DNA of 64,000 bases, taken from the NCBI GenBank assembly GCA_036768485.1, contig JAVLUZ010000154.1, positions 41,447,646-41,511,645 of the forward strand, given 5' to 3'. Of this stretch, positions 43,861 through 55,319 are shown one piece after another; the stretch's first letter is position 1, and each line of letters begins with the position of its first letter. The notes below the pieces were generated by a model that worked only from the letters and a program-made list of their open reading frames with translations, had not been told where the DNA came from and ran no database searches. The DNA comes from Mermis nigrescens (lineage: Eukaryota; Nematoda; Enoplea; Mermithida; Mermithidae). The translations under genes were made by a program, and so were the position numbers.

Positions 43861-44048
43861 AGGGACGTAAGCAGGATGTTATTTTGGGGGTGTCTGAACA
43901 GTTTTGGGGGTCTCAAATGGTAAAAAAACGACGTTCAACTTGAAGATGGCTTATTTTCCTTTACTCCCCCTTTGAATTTTTTTGTGACGATTCCATTTTG
44001 GGGGGGGGGGTTAAAAGACCCCACTGACCCCCTCTGGTTACGTCCATG
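43861..44048. mobile_element. hAT-type MITE in the right terminal repeat
   Basis: 188 bp with ends AGGGACGTAAGCAG and CTGGTTACGTCCATG, an imperfect inverted repeat. GGTTATGC flanks both sides (43853-43860, 44049-44056), an 8-bp duplication. One C of the usual CAGGG start seems lost. Removing the block makes the right terminal repeat collinear with the left. Confidence 0.82.
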
Positions 44049-44112
44049 GGTTATGCGTCGGACTGTAGTTCGCTTTGTTCGCGGTTCGATTCCCACTATC
44101 CCACACTTTTTT
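44049..44112 (+). other. tRNA-derived sequence with pol III B box and terminator in the Polinton end
   Basis: GGACTGTAG resembles a tyrosine-type anticodon loop. GGTTCGATTCC (44083-44093) is a perfect B box, followed by CCCACTATCCC and a T6 run at 44107-44112. The 5' half and A box are not convincing. The left terminal repeat has a ~34-bp deletion removing this B box. It is probably a tRNA-derived insertion or recruited pol III element. Confidence 0.45.
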
Positions 44113-44244
44113 CTTTTTGCGGGGGTAGCCAAAGGCGGTCACCCGCATGGCGCCCCCAAGTAGAAAAGATCAGGGAGCACCGTTTATGTTATAACGTGTG
44201 GCGTCCCCAAAATGCGATTGCGGGGGGGGGGTCTCCTTACTACT

Positions 44245-45473
44245 GTACACACCTGGGAGGTGCAATTTTTTTAATTGATAGATAATTCAAAAACTCGGTG
44301 TAGGTTTTTTATTGCTGTTTACACTCAATACATAGTTAGCAATGAGTGTGTAGAGTGTAAACCGAAAAATCAAATAATTTGCGGACGGCTAAATATTTTA
44401 AATTTTGCGCCTGAGATGTAGATTACGAATCTGACCTTAAAATTTCTCTACACTCAATGGTTGTTGCACAAAAAGTGAGAAGTGTATGGCTTTTTTTACT
44501 CTTTGTGTGTCCTTCAAGTTATCTAACTCAATTTTGGTTTCTGTGCAGTCCATTTGGTTTTATAATGTAAAGGGTAACAATACCTTAAAACCCAATTTTT
44601 TATCTTTTCTGTAATATTTCTTGATCTGTGATCGTTTTAGTGTAAAGGATTCGAGGCGAAAAAAATAATATCCTTCAGCTACTCCGCTAGGTAGGCGGAA
44701 CATGCTGATTATACTTAAAATGTGCCCTGACCTTGGCAATACAGACCCTAGTTTGTTTTGTTCCTGTTTACCAATACTGCGTTATTAGCAAAACTGTAAA
44801 GTTTACACTGAGAAGCACTATTCCGTCCAGAGCATTTGGTGTCAAACAACTAGCGGAGGGCCAATTTTTTGAAAAAGTTGCCCCTGAGTTGCAGATTACA
44901 AATCTGATCTGGAAATTTCTTCACACTCAATGGTTGTTGCACAAAGTCTAAAGTTAACGGGTTTTTTACTTTTTAGCATATCCTAAAGCTTATCTAAGTC
45001 AATTTTGGTTTCTGTGCAGTCCAATTAGTTTTTGATGTTGAAGGTTACAATATCTCAAAACCTAAAATTGTTTCTCTCTAAACAAAATATTTTTCGAACT
45101 GTGATCGTTTTTTGTGTAATGGGTTTGATAATCGAAAAAAGAAATTTTCCCTATGATTCCGCTAAGTAGGCATGACATGCTGATTATGCTTAGAATGTGC
45201 CCTGACCTAGGCGTTACTGATCCTAGTTTATTTTGTCTAATATTGCGATATCAGCACAACTGTAAAGTTTACACTGAGAATCACTTTTCGGCTCAGAGCA
45301 TCGGGTATCAAACAATTTGGCGGAGGGCCAATTTTTTTCAAATTTTGCCATCGAGTTTCTCATTACGAATCTGACCTTACGCTTTACACATCTCATCCGC
45401 AAAATGAACTTATTTCCACTTCTTTTGATTTCCTTGAGAAACCCTTTAAAAAGAATAAATTTTTATGCACTAA
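44245..45473. repeat. 474-bp tandem repeat between the two Polinton-type elements
   Basis: The blocks acactcaatggttgttgcac (44452, 44926), tcaattttggtttctgtgcag and catgctgattat recur about 474 bp apart, with a third partial copy ending near 45390. About 2.5 units, moderately diverged. GTGTAAAC/GTTTACAC motifs are frequent, as in 29640-30760. No gene. Confidence 0.65.
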
Positions 45474-45589
45474 AGTAGTAAGCCCTGTTTCCCTAGCGCG
45501 CAATGTTATAACATAGCCTGTGTTATAGCATAGGCGGAGGGGCTCAGGATCTGCGCCCTGGCTTTTCTCAGGGCGCAATGCTGTAGCAT

Positions 45590-45725
45590 GGGCTGTGCTA
45601 TGGCATAGGGAGGGAGGGGGCGCGCACCGGCCCAGGGCCAGGGGCCCAGGGCCAGGGGAGGGGAAATTTCCAGGGGGGAATTTCCATGGGGCAAATTTCA
45701 ATGGGGCGAATTTCCAAGGGGGAAA
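45590..45725. repeat. G-rich terminal segment
   Basis: Runs such as ccagggccaggggcccagggcc and aatttccatggggc are repeated on one strand; the same segment recurs at 49857-49990 and inverted at 54813-54955. Strongly G-rich against an AT-rich background. Confidence 0.7.
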
Positions 45726-45759
45726 ACTTGAAATAACTATAACTCAAGAACCAGCACTC

Positions 45760-46640
45760 GGATCAGGCTGAAATTTCCAGAGAATGTCAAGCATATGTTA
45801 CATATGGTATGTACAAAATTTTAGCGCGCAATCTACAGTTACCAGCATAAGTTTACACTTTTGCATAACTCAAGAACCAATGAACGGATTTCGGCCAAAT
45901 TTTCAGGATATGATATATATAGGTGAGGCATGATGCGCACATAAGTTTAGCGCGCAGTCTACAGTATACCAATTTACTTTACACTTTCTCATATAGCACT
46001 GTATCTCAAGAACTATAGGGCGGATATAGCTCAAACTTTCAGGGTAAGATATATAAATTGTTGCTACGCTATGTACAAAATTTTAGCGCGCAGTCTACAG
46101 TATACCAGTTCACTTTACACTTTCTTGTATAGTACTCTATTCCAAGAATCACCAGCCGGATTTTGTTTAATTTTTCAGGATATGATGTACAAACCTTAGT
46201 TGTGCTATGTACAGAATTCTAGCGCGCAGTCTACAGTATACCACTTCACTTTACACTTTATCATATTTCAAGAATCATCAGCCGGATCTTTTTCAAATTT
46301 TCAGAATATGACGTATAAACCTAAGCTCTGCTGTGTACAGAATTTTAGTGCGCAGTCTACAGTATACCAGTTTACTTTACACTTTCTCATATAGCACTAT
46401 ATTCCAAGGAACACCAGCCGGATATTGTTCAAATTTTCAGAATATGACGTATAAACCTTAGCTGTGCTATGTACACAATTTTAGAGCGCAGCATACAGTA
46501 TACTAATTTACTTTACACTTTCTCGCATAGCACTATATTCCCAGAACCGCTACCCGGATTTTGTTCAAATTTTAAGGGTATCATATATTAACCTTAGCTC
46601 TCCTATGTACAAAATTTTAGCCTACTACTTACTATATACA
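45760..46640. repeat. Degenerate ~135-bp tandem repeats
   Basis: About seven units with tcaagaaccrcc.gccggat, ttttcaggatatgatgta, tgctatgtacaaaattttagcgcgcagtctacag and accagtttactttacactttctc. The same set is at 50028-50900, and part is inverted at 54113-54770. Short frames here are by-products of the repeat. Confidence 0.8.
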
Positions 46641-46956
46641 GATTTTTTATTTGCATTGTCTTTACAATGCTTGATTTTTTAGCAGTACCTGTCTAATGAT
46701 GCTATTAGGGATTATTTTTGCCTAAAAATGAACAACTAGTATAGGCAAACATTGCTTTAAATTTAATAATCATGCTATTTTGAGCGTATCAAAGTTTATC
46801 AGAAAACGCCTGAAAAAGGGCGATCTTTGCCCGCAGTTCAGCTTGTGGGAATTTTTAAACCCTGAGCTAGCGTTCACTTTATAAACCTTCACACAAAATT
46901 CATTAATGAACACGTAACTTCATCCATGTCATCAGTATTGATCTAAAAATTAGCTA

Positions 46957-47350
46957 AGTTTGGAATATTTTTTGTAAAGTTTGGAATATTTTTTGTAAAG
47001 TTTGGAATATTTTCTGTAAAGTTTGGAATATTTTTTGTAAAGTTTGGAATATTTTTTGTAGAATTTGGAATATTTTTTGTAAAGTTTGGAATATTCTTTG
47101 TAAAGTTTGGAATATTTTTTGTAAAATTTGGAATATTTTTTGTAAAGTTTGGAATATTTTTTGTAAAGTTTGGAATATTTTTTGTAAAGTTTGGAATGTT
47201 TTTTGTAAAGTTTGGAATATTTTTGTAAAGTTTGGAATGTTTTTTGTAAAGATTGGAATATTTTTTGTAAAGTTTGAAATGTTTTTTGTAAGGTTTGGAA
47301 TATGTTTTGTAAAGTTTGGAATATTTTTTGTCAAATTTAGGAATTGTTTT
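46957..47350. repeat. 21-bp minisatellite, unit A
   Basis: About 19 copies of tttggaatattttttgtaaag. Because 21 is a multiple of three, several frames stay open and give low-complexity Asn/Lys/Phe-rich translations, not genes. Confidence 0.9.
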
Positions 47351-48998
47351 GTAAAGTGTCAAATTTTATGTATCTAATCTGCATTTCTCAATCATCGTTG
47401 ACTCTATTTTATATGCCCGGTGCAACGCATGCTCCTCTTTTGCACAAGTAAGGATTGATTTTTCGCTTGTGAACACAATACAGGTCATACTGCAAAATTT
47501 GTAGACTAATCCATGAATCTGTTCTACTTCATACATTCATTTCCTTATCGTCAGTTGATAAAATCCGCAAAGATTAATGCGGACCCCTAAATTCGCCAGA
47601 CCTGCAAACATATGAAGTTTTACCTTTCAATCATCACTTCTAGTATATAATGCATTAACACGCCGAGAAAAGGGCGCTCTATGCCTTCTGTTTAACTAGG
47701 GGGTGGAAATTCTTAAGCCCTGAGGCTAGGGTTTACTTTGCAAACCTTCACACATAAGCGATTGATGAATACATAACTTCATCTGTGTCATCAGTATTGA
47801 TCTAAAAAATTTCTATAGTTTCAATTTTTTTTGTAAAGTTTCAACAATTTTTGTAAAGTCTGTATTATTTTTTGTAAATTTAAAATATTTTTCGTAAAGT
47901 TTGGAATATTTTTTGTAAAGGGTAGAATATTTTTTGTAAAGTTTAGAATATTTTTTGTAAAGTTTGGAATAAATTTTGCTTGCTTAAGCATAGGAATTTC
48001 GCTAAGTTCGGAATATTTTTTGTTAAGTTTGGGAAATTTTTTGTAAAATTTGGAAAATTTCTTGCAATGTTTAGATAATCTTCATTTAATATGGCATTGT
48101 TCCAGGATTTCTGACAAATTTTGTAGGCTATACATACACTAGCATACAGAGAATGCAGAAAAATGACAAAAACTCGACAATGGTCAATATCCCGAAATGA
48201 TCTACTTAAATATAGTCATGTTCCTCACAGTATAAAATGCTTGATTTGATTTAAATTTGGGAAAATTGCATGTATAAAAACTTACACAAATCACAAATGC
48301 TTTGCTTCAGCCTGTCATATAATTCTTCAAATACCGTGTGAAACAAACATAGTTCTTTCCACAAAGTAAATGAATCAAATGAGTCACGCAAAATCTAGCC
48401 ATATTTTATCAGAGATTGTAGAGTATATGGATAGACTATGAAAAATTATCATGTTTTTTGTGTTTTGAAGTAATTTTTGACAAATACACCCCAAATTTGA
48501 AGTGAAAATTATAGAAAATTGCATGAAATTTAGAAATTTGGGCAAGTTAATTCGCAGAAAACTTCCGCCTCTTCGATAGAGCAACTCCAAGACTTCAGTA
48601 CTTTCCAACTATTTTCTACATATTTTTACCCTCCTGCAGAAGATTTCTATCAAAAAGCTAGGGGCTATGATATTAATAGAGAGGGTATGTGGTTGATAAC
48701 TTTGATATATGCAGCTTCTGCTGGATATCCCAACAGCTTCTGAGGTATAAGCCAATGAAATAATAACATAATAATGATATAATTATATTCAGCTATTGCT
48801 TAAATTTAAGAAAGATAGCTTTTTCGATATGTTTTTTAGCATTTTAACACTGTAAGCTTCTTGAGACTGGAGAAATGGCCGGAAAACTCTTCTGTACTAG
48901 TCCTATAAGTACAATGCATCAGCTTGCGGGTAAACTGGAATTGTCGGCTGTTTTAGTACTTAAGTAAAAACTTGGAAAAAGCAATCCAACTAGACAAA

Positions 48999-49130
48999 AT
49001 GGCTCTTTATTCTGAAATAAGGCACAATTTGTGCTCTGAGGAGCGCCCCATCGGGGTGAAACCTGCTGCAGACACTGCCGAACATGAAGTAAATCAGCTC
49101 ATGCATGAATTATATTTACCCGATGTCTGA
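48999..49130 (+). CDS. 43-codon hypothetical frame, unit A
   Basis: Reads MALYSEIRHNLCSEERPIG, then ends HELYLPDV. It is short but has a protein-like composition unlike the flanking sequence, and it is open in both duplicated units. It may be a fragment of a lost gene or a real small protein. I recognise no family. Confidence 0.3.
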   Translation: MALYSEIRHNLCSEERPIGVKPAADTAEHEVNQLMHELYLPDV

Positions 49131-51224
49131 TGAAAACAGAAATTTAAGCAAAAAGTTCAGATAATTTTATTTCTGTTGTGTGCACTCATACTTTGTGTGC
49201 TATTACATATTATAGGAAAATAGTCAAATACTGTATCTTTGTCTCGAAAATATTATGCTAAGTTCTGAAAACTTCTCAATCCATCCAAGGCTTTGTGCCT
49301 CAAACCATAAATAAATATGTAGAAAATGGGTAATTGTCGTAGTCTATCCACACTGAGTAGATGCATGCTTTTCCATGTGTTTTTTAAGCAAATAACTGAC
49401 TAAAGTGCTTCATCTTTATGACAATTTTATCATTTGTTACACCATTCAAAAATAATTCTTACTATCCTCTCTTATTTTTTAGCTAAATGTAGAGCTATTA
49501 ATGCAAAGATGCTAATTTATCCTAATTTTCACACTAGATTCTAGCATAATTTGGTACGTCTTGATCCTAGATATATAGTAGGGGTAATCTGAAAAGGGTC
49601 AAAATTGAGCTTTTATTAGGGCTTAAGCCCATACAATACCAATCTACTAATTTTTCGGAATTTGTTTTTACTCTATTGATTTTAAGATATGCATGACAAC
49701 ATCCTTTTATTTCATAGGATAGATAGATACCATTTTATAGCATATACAAGCCCTGTTTCCCTAGCGCGCAATGTTATAACATAGCCTGTGTTATAGCATA
49801 GGCGGAGGGGCTCAGGATCTGCGCCCTGGCTTTTCTCAGGGCGCAATGCTGTAGCATAGGCTGTGCTATGGCATAGGGAGGGAGGGGGCGCGCACCGGCC
49901 CAGGGCCAGGGGCCCAGGGCCAGGGGAGGGGAAATTTCCAGGGGGGAATTTCCATGGGGCAAATTTCAATGGGGCGAATTTCCAAGGGGGAAAACTTGAA
50001 ATAACTATAACTCAAGAACCAGCACTCGGATCAGGCTGAAATTTCCAGAGAATGTCAAGCATATGTTACATATGGTATGTACAAAATTTTAGCGCGCAAT
50101 CTACAGTTACCAGCATAAGTTTACACTTTTGCATAACTCAAGAACCAATGACCGGATTTCAGCCAAATTTTCAGGATATGATATATATAGGTGAGGCATG
50201 ATGCGCACATAAGTTTAGCGCGCAGTCTACAGTATACCAATTTACTTTACACTTTCTCATATAGCACTGTATCTCAAGAACTATAGGGCGGATATAGCTC
50301 AAACTTTCAGGGTAAGATATATAAATTGTTGCTACGCTATGTACAAAATTTTAGCGCGCAGTCTACAGTATACCAGTTCACTTTACACTTTCTCGTATAG
50401 TACTCTATTCCAAGAATCACCAGCCGGATTTTGTTCAATTTTTCAGGATATGATGTACAAACCTTAGTTGTGCTATGTACAGAATTCTAGCGCGCAGTCT
50501 ACAGTATACCACTTCACTTTACACTTTATCATATTTCAAGAATCATCAGCCGGATCTTGTTCAAATTTTCAGAATATGACGTATAAACCTAAGCTCTGCT
50601 GTGTACAGAATTTTAGTGCGCAGTCTACAGTATACCAGTTTACTTTACACTTTCTCATATAGCACTATATTCCAAGGAACACCAGCCGGATATTGTTCAA
50701 ATTTTCAGAATATGACGTATAAACCTTAGCTGTGCTATGTACACAATTTTAGAGCGCAGCATACAGTATACTAATTTACTTTACACTTTCTCGCATAGCA
50801 CTATTTTCCCAGAACCGCTACCCGGATTTTGTTCAAATTTTAAGGGTATCATATATTAACCTTAGCTCTCCTATGTACAAAATTTTAGCACTACTACTTA
50901 CTATATACAGATTTTTTATTTGCATTGTCTTTACAATGCTTGATTTTTTAGCAGTACCTGTCTAATGATGCTATTAGGGATTATTTTTGCCTAAAAATGA
51001 ACAACTAGTATAGGCAAACATTGCTTTAAATTTAATAATCATGCTATTTTGAGCGTATCAAAGTTTATCAGAAAACGCCTGAAAAAGGGCGATCTTTGCC
51101 TGCAGTTCAGCTTGTGGGAATTTTTAAACCCTGAGCTAGCGTTTACTTTATAAACCTCCACACAAAATTCATTAATGAACACGTAACTTCATCCATGTCA
51201 TCAGTATTGATCTAAAAATTAGCT

Positions 51225-51618
51225 AAGTTTGGAATATTTTTTGTAAAGTTTGGAATATTTTTTGTAAAGTTTGGAATATTTTCTGTAAAGTTTGAAATAT
51301 TTTTGTAAAGTTTGGAATATTTTTGTAGAATTTGGAATATTTTTGTAAAGTTTGGAATATTCTTTGTAAAGTTTGGAATATTTTTTGTAAAATTTGGAAT
51401 ATTTTTTGTAAAGTTTGGAATATTTTTTGTAAAGTTTGGAATATTTTTTGTAAAGTTTGGAATGTTTTTTGTAAAGTTTGGAATATTTTTTGTAAAGTTT
51501 GGAATGTTTTTTGTAAAGTTTGGAATATTTTTTGTAAAGTTTGGAATGTTTTTTGTAAGGTTTGGAATATGTTTTGTAAAGTTTGGAATATTTTTTGTCA
51601 AATTTAGGAATTGTTTTG
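51225..51618. repeat. 21-bp minisatellite, unit B
   Basis: Second copy of the minisatellite with small length changes of single units. It sits in the same context as unit A. Confidence 0.9.
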
Positions 51619-53314
51619 TAAAGTGTCAAATTTTATGTATCTAATCTGCATTTCTCAATCATCGTTGACTCTATTTTATATGCCCGGTGCAACGCATGCT
51701 CCTCTTTTGCACGATGTAAGGATTGATTTTTCGCTTGTGAACACTATACAGGTCACATTGCGAAATTTGTAGACTAATCCATGAATCTGTTCTACTTCAT
51801 ACATTCATTTCCTTATCGTCAGTTGATAAAATCCGCAAAGATTAATGCGGACCCCTAAATTCGCCAGACCTGCAAACATATGAGGTTTTACCTTTAAATC
51901 ATCACTTTTAGTATATAATGCATTAACACGCCGAGAAAAGGGCGATCTATGCCTACTGTTTAACTAGGGGGGTGGAAATTCTTAAGCCCTGAGGCTAGGG
52001 TTTACTTTGCAAACCTTCACACATAAGCGATTGATGAATACATAACTTCATCTGTGTCATCAGTATTGATCTAAAAATTTCTAAAGTTTCAAAATTTTTT
52101 TGTAAAGTTTCAACAATTTTTGTAAAGTCTGTAATATTTTTTGTAAATTTAAAATATTTTTTGTAAAGTTTGGAATATTTTTTGTAAAGGGTAGAATATT
52201 TTTTGTAAAGTTTAGAATATTTTTTGTAAAGTTTGGAATAAATTTTGCTTGCTTAAGCATAGGAATTTCGCTAAGTTCGGAATATTTTTTGTTAAGTTTG
52301 GGAAATTTTTTGTAAAATTTGGAAAATTTCTTGCAATGTTTGGATAATCTTCATTTAATATGGCATTGCTCCAGGATTGCTGACAAATTTTGTAGGCTAT
52401 ACATACACTAGCATACAGAGAATGCAGAAAAATGACAAAAACTCGACAATGGTCAATATCCCGAAATGATCTACTTGAATAAAGTCATGTTCCTCACAGT
52501 ATAAAATGCTTGATTAGATTTAAATTTGGGAAAATTGCATGTATTTTCTGCACGTACACAAATGGCTTAGTGTTTGTCTCATAGCCATGGAATTTCATTG
52601 ATATTTATGTATGGTTTGCTTCAGCCTGTCATATAATTCTTCAAATACCGTGTGAAACAAACATAGTTCTTTCCACAAAGTAAATGAATCAAATGAGTCA
52701 CGCAAAATCTAGCCATATTTTATCAGAGATTGTAGAGTATATGGATAGACTATGCAAAATTATCATGTTTTTTGTGTTTTGAAGTAATTTTTGACAAATA
52801 TACCCCAAATTTGAACTGAAAATTATAGAAAATTGCATGAAATTTAGAAATTTGGGCAAGTTAATTCACAGAAAACTTCCGCCTCTTCGATAGAGGAACT
52901 CCAAGACTTCAGTACTTTCCAACTATTTTCTACATATTTTTACCCTCCTGCAGAAGATTTCTATCAAAAAGCTAGGGGGCTATGATATTAATAGAGAGGG
53001 TACATGGTTGATAACTTTGATATATGCAGCTTCTGCTGGATTTCCCAACAGCTTCTGAGGTATAAGCCAATGAAATAATAATATAATAATAATATAATTA
53101 TATTCAGCTATTGCTTAAATTTAAGAAAGATAGCTTTTTCGATAGGTTTTTTTAGCATTTTAACACTGTAAGCTTCTTGAGACTGGAGCAATGGCCGGAA
53201 AACTCTTCTGTACTAGTCCTATAAGTACAATGCATCAGCTTGCGGGTAAACTGGAATTGTCGGCTGTTTTAGTACTTAAGTAAAAACTTGGAAAAAGCAA
53301 TCCAACAAGTCAAA

Positions 53315-53446
53315 ATGGCTCTTTATTCTGAAATAAGGCACAATTTGTGCTCTGAGGAGCGCCCCATTGGGGTGAATCCTGCTGCAGACACTGCCGAACA
53401 TGAAGTAAATCAGCTCATGCATGAATTAAATTTACCCGATGTCTGA
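53315..53446 (+). CDS. 43-codon hypothetical frame, unit B
   Basis: Same frame as at 48999, with one silent change and two replacements (Lys to Asn, Tyr to Asn). The start and stop are preserved. The counts are too small to judge selection. Confidence 0.3.
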   Translation: MALYSEIRHNLCSEERPIGVNPAADTAEHEVNQLMHELNLPDV

Positions 53447-54112
53447 TGAAAACAGAAATTTAAGCAAAAAGTTCAGATAATTTTATTTCTGTTGTGTGCA
53501 CTCATACTTTGTGTGCTATTACATATTAGAGGAAAATAGTCAAATACTGTATCTTTGTCTTGAAAATATTATGCTAAGTTCTGAAAACTTCTCAATCCAT
53601 CCAAGGGTTTGTGCCTCAAACCATAAATAAATATGTAGAAAATGGGTAATTTTCGTAGTTTATCCACATTGAGTAGATGCATGCTTTCCCATGTGTTTTT
53701 TAAGCAAATAACTGACTAAAGTGCTTCATCTTTATGACAATTTTATCATTTGTTACACCAAACAAAAATAATATTTACTATCCTCTCTTATTTTTTAGCT
53801 AAATGTAGAGCTATTTATGCAAAGATGCTAATTTATCCTAATTTTCACACTAGATTCTAGCATAATTTGGTACGTCTTGATCCTAGATATATAGTAGGGG
53901 TAATCTGAAAAGGGTCAAAATTGAGCTTTTATTAGGGCTTAAGCCCATACAATACCAATCTACTAATTTTTCAGAATTTGTTTTTACTCTATTGATTTTA
54001 AGATATGCATGACCTCATTCAAGCAATATTAGTTTTATAACATAGGATAGATGGATACCATGTGTTATAGCATCACCTACACTATAATGTATATGCTATA
54101 AAATGGTTGGAT

Positions 54113-55065
54113 TGATTCCTTGGAATATAGTGCTATATGAGAAAGTGTAAAAGTAAACTGGTATACTGTAGACTGCGCGCACTAAAATTCTGCACACAGC
54201 AGAGCTTAGGTTTATACGTCATATTCTGAAAATTTGAACAAGATCCGACTGATGATTCTTGAAATATGATAAAGTGTAAAGTGAAGTGGTATACTGTAGA
54301 CTGCGCGCTAGAATTCTGTACATAGCACAACTAAGGTTTGTACATCATATCCTGAAAAATTGAACAAAATCCGGCTAGTGATTCTTGGAATAGAGTACTA
54401 TACGAGAAAGTGTAAAGTGAACTGGTATACTGTAGACTGCGCGCTAAAATTTTGTACATAGCGTAGCAACAATTTATATATCTTACCCTGAAAGTTTGAG
54501 CTATATCCGCCCTATAGTTCTTGAGATACAGTGCTATATGAGAAAGTGTAAAGTAACTTGGTATACTGTAGACTGCGCGCTAAACTTCATGTGCGCATCA
54601 TGCCTCACCTATATATATCATATCCTGAAAATTTGGCCGAAATCCGTTCATTGGTTCTTGAGTTATGCAAAAGTGTAAACTTATGCTGGTAACTGTAGAT
54701 TGCACGCTAAAATTTTGTACATACCATATGTAACATATGCTTGACATTCACTGGAAATTTCAGCCTGATCCGAGTGCTGGTTCTAGAGTTATAGTTATTT
54801 CAAGTTTTTCCCTTGCGAGATTCGCCCCATGGAAATTTGCCCCATGGAAATTTCCCCTCCCTGGCCCCTGACCCCTGGCCCTGGGATGGACGCGGCCCCT
54901 GCCCCGGGCCGGTCCGCGCCCGCTCGACCCTCCCCTACGCCATAGCACAGCCTATGTTACAGCATTGCTCCCTGAGAAAAGCCAGGGCGCAGATTTTGAT
55001 CTCCCTGCGCTATAACATAGGCTATGTTATAACATTGCGCGCTAGGGGAAACAGGGCTTACTACT
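54113..55065. repeat. Inverted right arm of the 9.6-kb element
   Basis: Reverse complement of 45474-46408: it contains the inverted 135-bp repeats, the inverted G-rich segment and the end sequence gggcttactact. More diverged from units A and B than these are from each other, which dates the direct duplication after formation of the inverted ends. Confidence 0.85.
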
Positions 55066-55071
55066 CACTAA

Positions 55072-55319
55072 CGGTTTCAAATCATACTGCAGTTCTCTCC
55101 TTCGGATAAAAAGTCTTATTTCACTTTTGACTTTGACACTTTTACAAAAAAGTCTTAAATTTTTGATCCAAAATTCATTCGTTAATTTTGGAAGTAAAAT
55201 TTTTCATCAAAAAAATTGGCATCCCAATGAGATCTAATTATTCTCCACTTTTGGCGGATCTTTTCCTTTTCTACTGCGAATAGAAATTCCTATCATCGCA
55301 TAAAAATAAAGACCTTGTT
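55072..55319. other. Short unassigned stretch
   Basis: AT-rich sequence between the element end and the reverse-transcriptase remnant; nothing identified. Confidence 0.4.

Larger units (their letters stand above)
14589..44244 (+). mobile_element. Maverick/Polinton element, 29.7 kb with nested insertions
   Basis: Virus-like DNA transposon carrying its own polymerase, integrase and virion genes. The ends are AGCAGTAAGGAGACC (left) and the inverse of AGTAGTAAGGAGACC (right). GTACA lies just outside the left end and GTACAC just outside the right end, so a 6-bp duplication with one base lost on the left is likely. Gene order, all rightward: polymerase B, integrase, ATPase, PX-like, second small protein, small membrane-active-type protein, major capsid, protease, minor capsid. 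This is the standard Polinton set. Five later insertions inflate its length. Polymerase and integrase are broken and the protease has an early stop, while ATPase, PX-like, major and minor capsid frames are intact. Confidence 0.92.
43806..44244 (-). repeat. Right terminal inverted repeat of the Polinton (with MITE inside)
   Basis: Reverse complement of the left repeat, starting at ctttaactttttagaagcaac just after the minor capsid gene and ending ctccttactact at 44244. It is split by the MITE at 43861-44048. It keeps a tRNA-like B box that the left copy lacks. Confidence 0.82.
45481..49748. repeat. Direct duplication, unit A (4268 bp)
   Basis: Starts agccctgtttccctagcgcgc and matches unit B almost base for base, with scattered substitutions. 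One larger difference lies near 48280, where unit B has about 45 extra bases. Contents in order: G-rich end segment, 135-bp repeats, 21-bp minisatellite, shorter minisatellite (47820-48070), unique sequence and a 43-codon frame. Confidence 0.9.
49749..54080. repeat. Direct duplication, unit B
   Basis: Second copy of unit A. The right edge, near gataccatgtgttatagcat, corresponds to gataccattttatagcatat at 49727. A short non-homologous link leads into the inverted arm at about 54113. Confidence 0.88.
45474..55065. mobile_element. 9.6-kb non-autonomous element with Polinton-type ends
   Basis: Begins AGTAGTAAGCCCTGTTTCCC and ends with the inverse GGGCTTACTACT, flanked by a perfect 6-bp duplication CACTAA (45468-45473, 55066-55071). 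Terminal arms of about 950 bp (45474-46408 and 54113-55065) are inverted copies. Between them lie two direct copies of a ~4.27-kb unit. It shares the minisatellite block, ctaatctgcatttctcaa and gcttaagcatag with the Polinton polymerase-integrase spacer. There are no virion, polymerase or integrase genes. Confidence 0.85.

Noticed and set aside
45506..45701. Pro/Ala-rich frames in the G-rich terminal segment, also at 49712-49969 and 54760-55109
   Set aside because: They follow the G/C-rich repeat in several frames and contain no domain.
46943..47362. Lys/Asn/Phe-rich frames of 126-139 codons, also at 51212-51644
   Set aside because: They translate the 21-bp minisatellite in several frames and on both strands, with no unique sequence.
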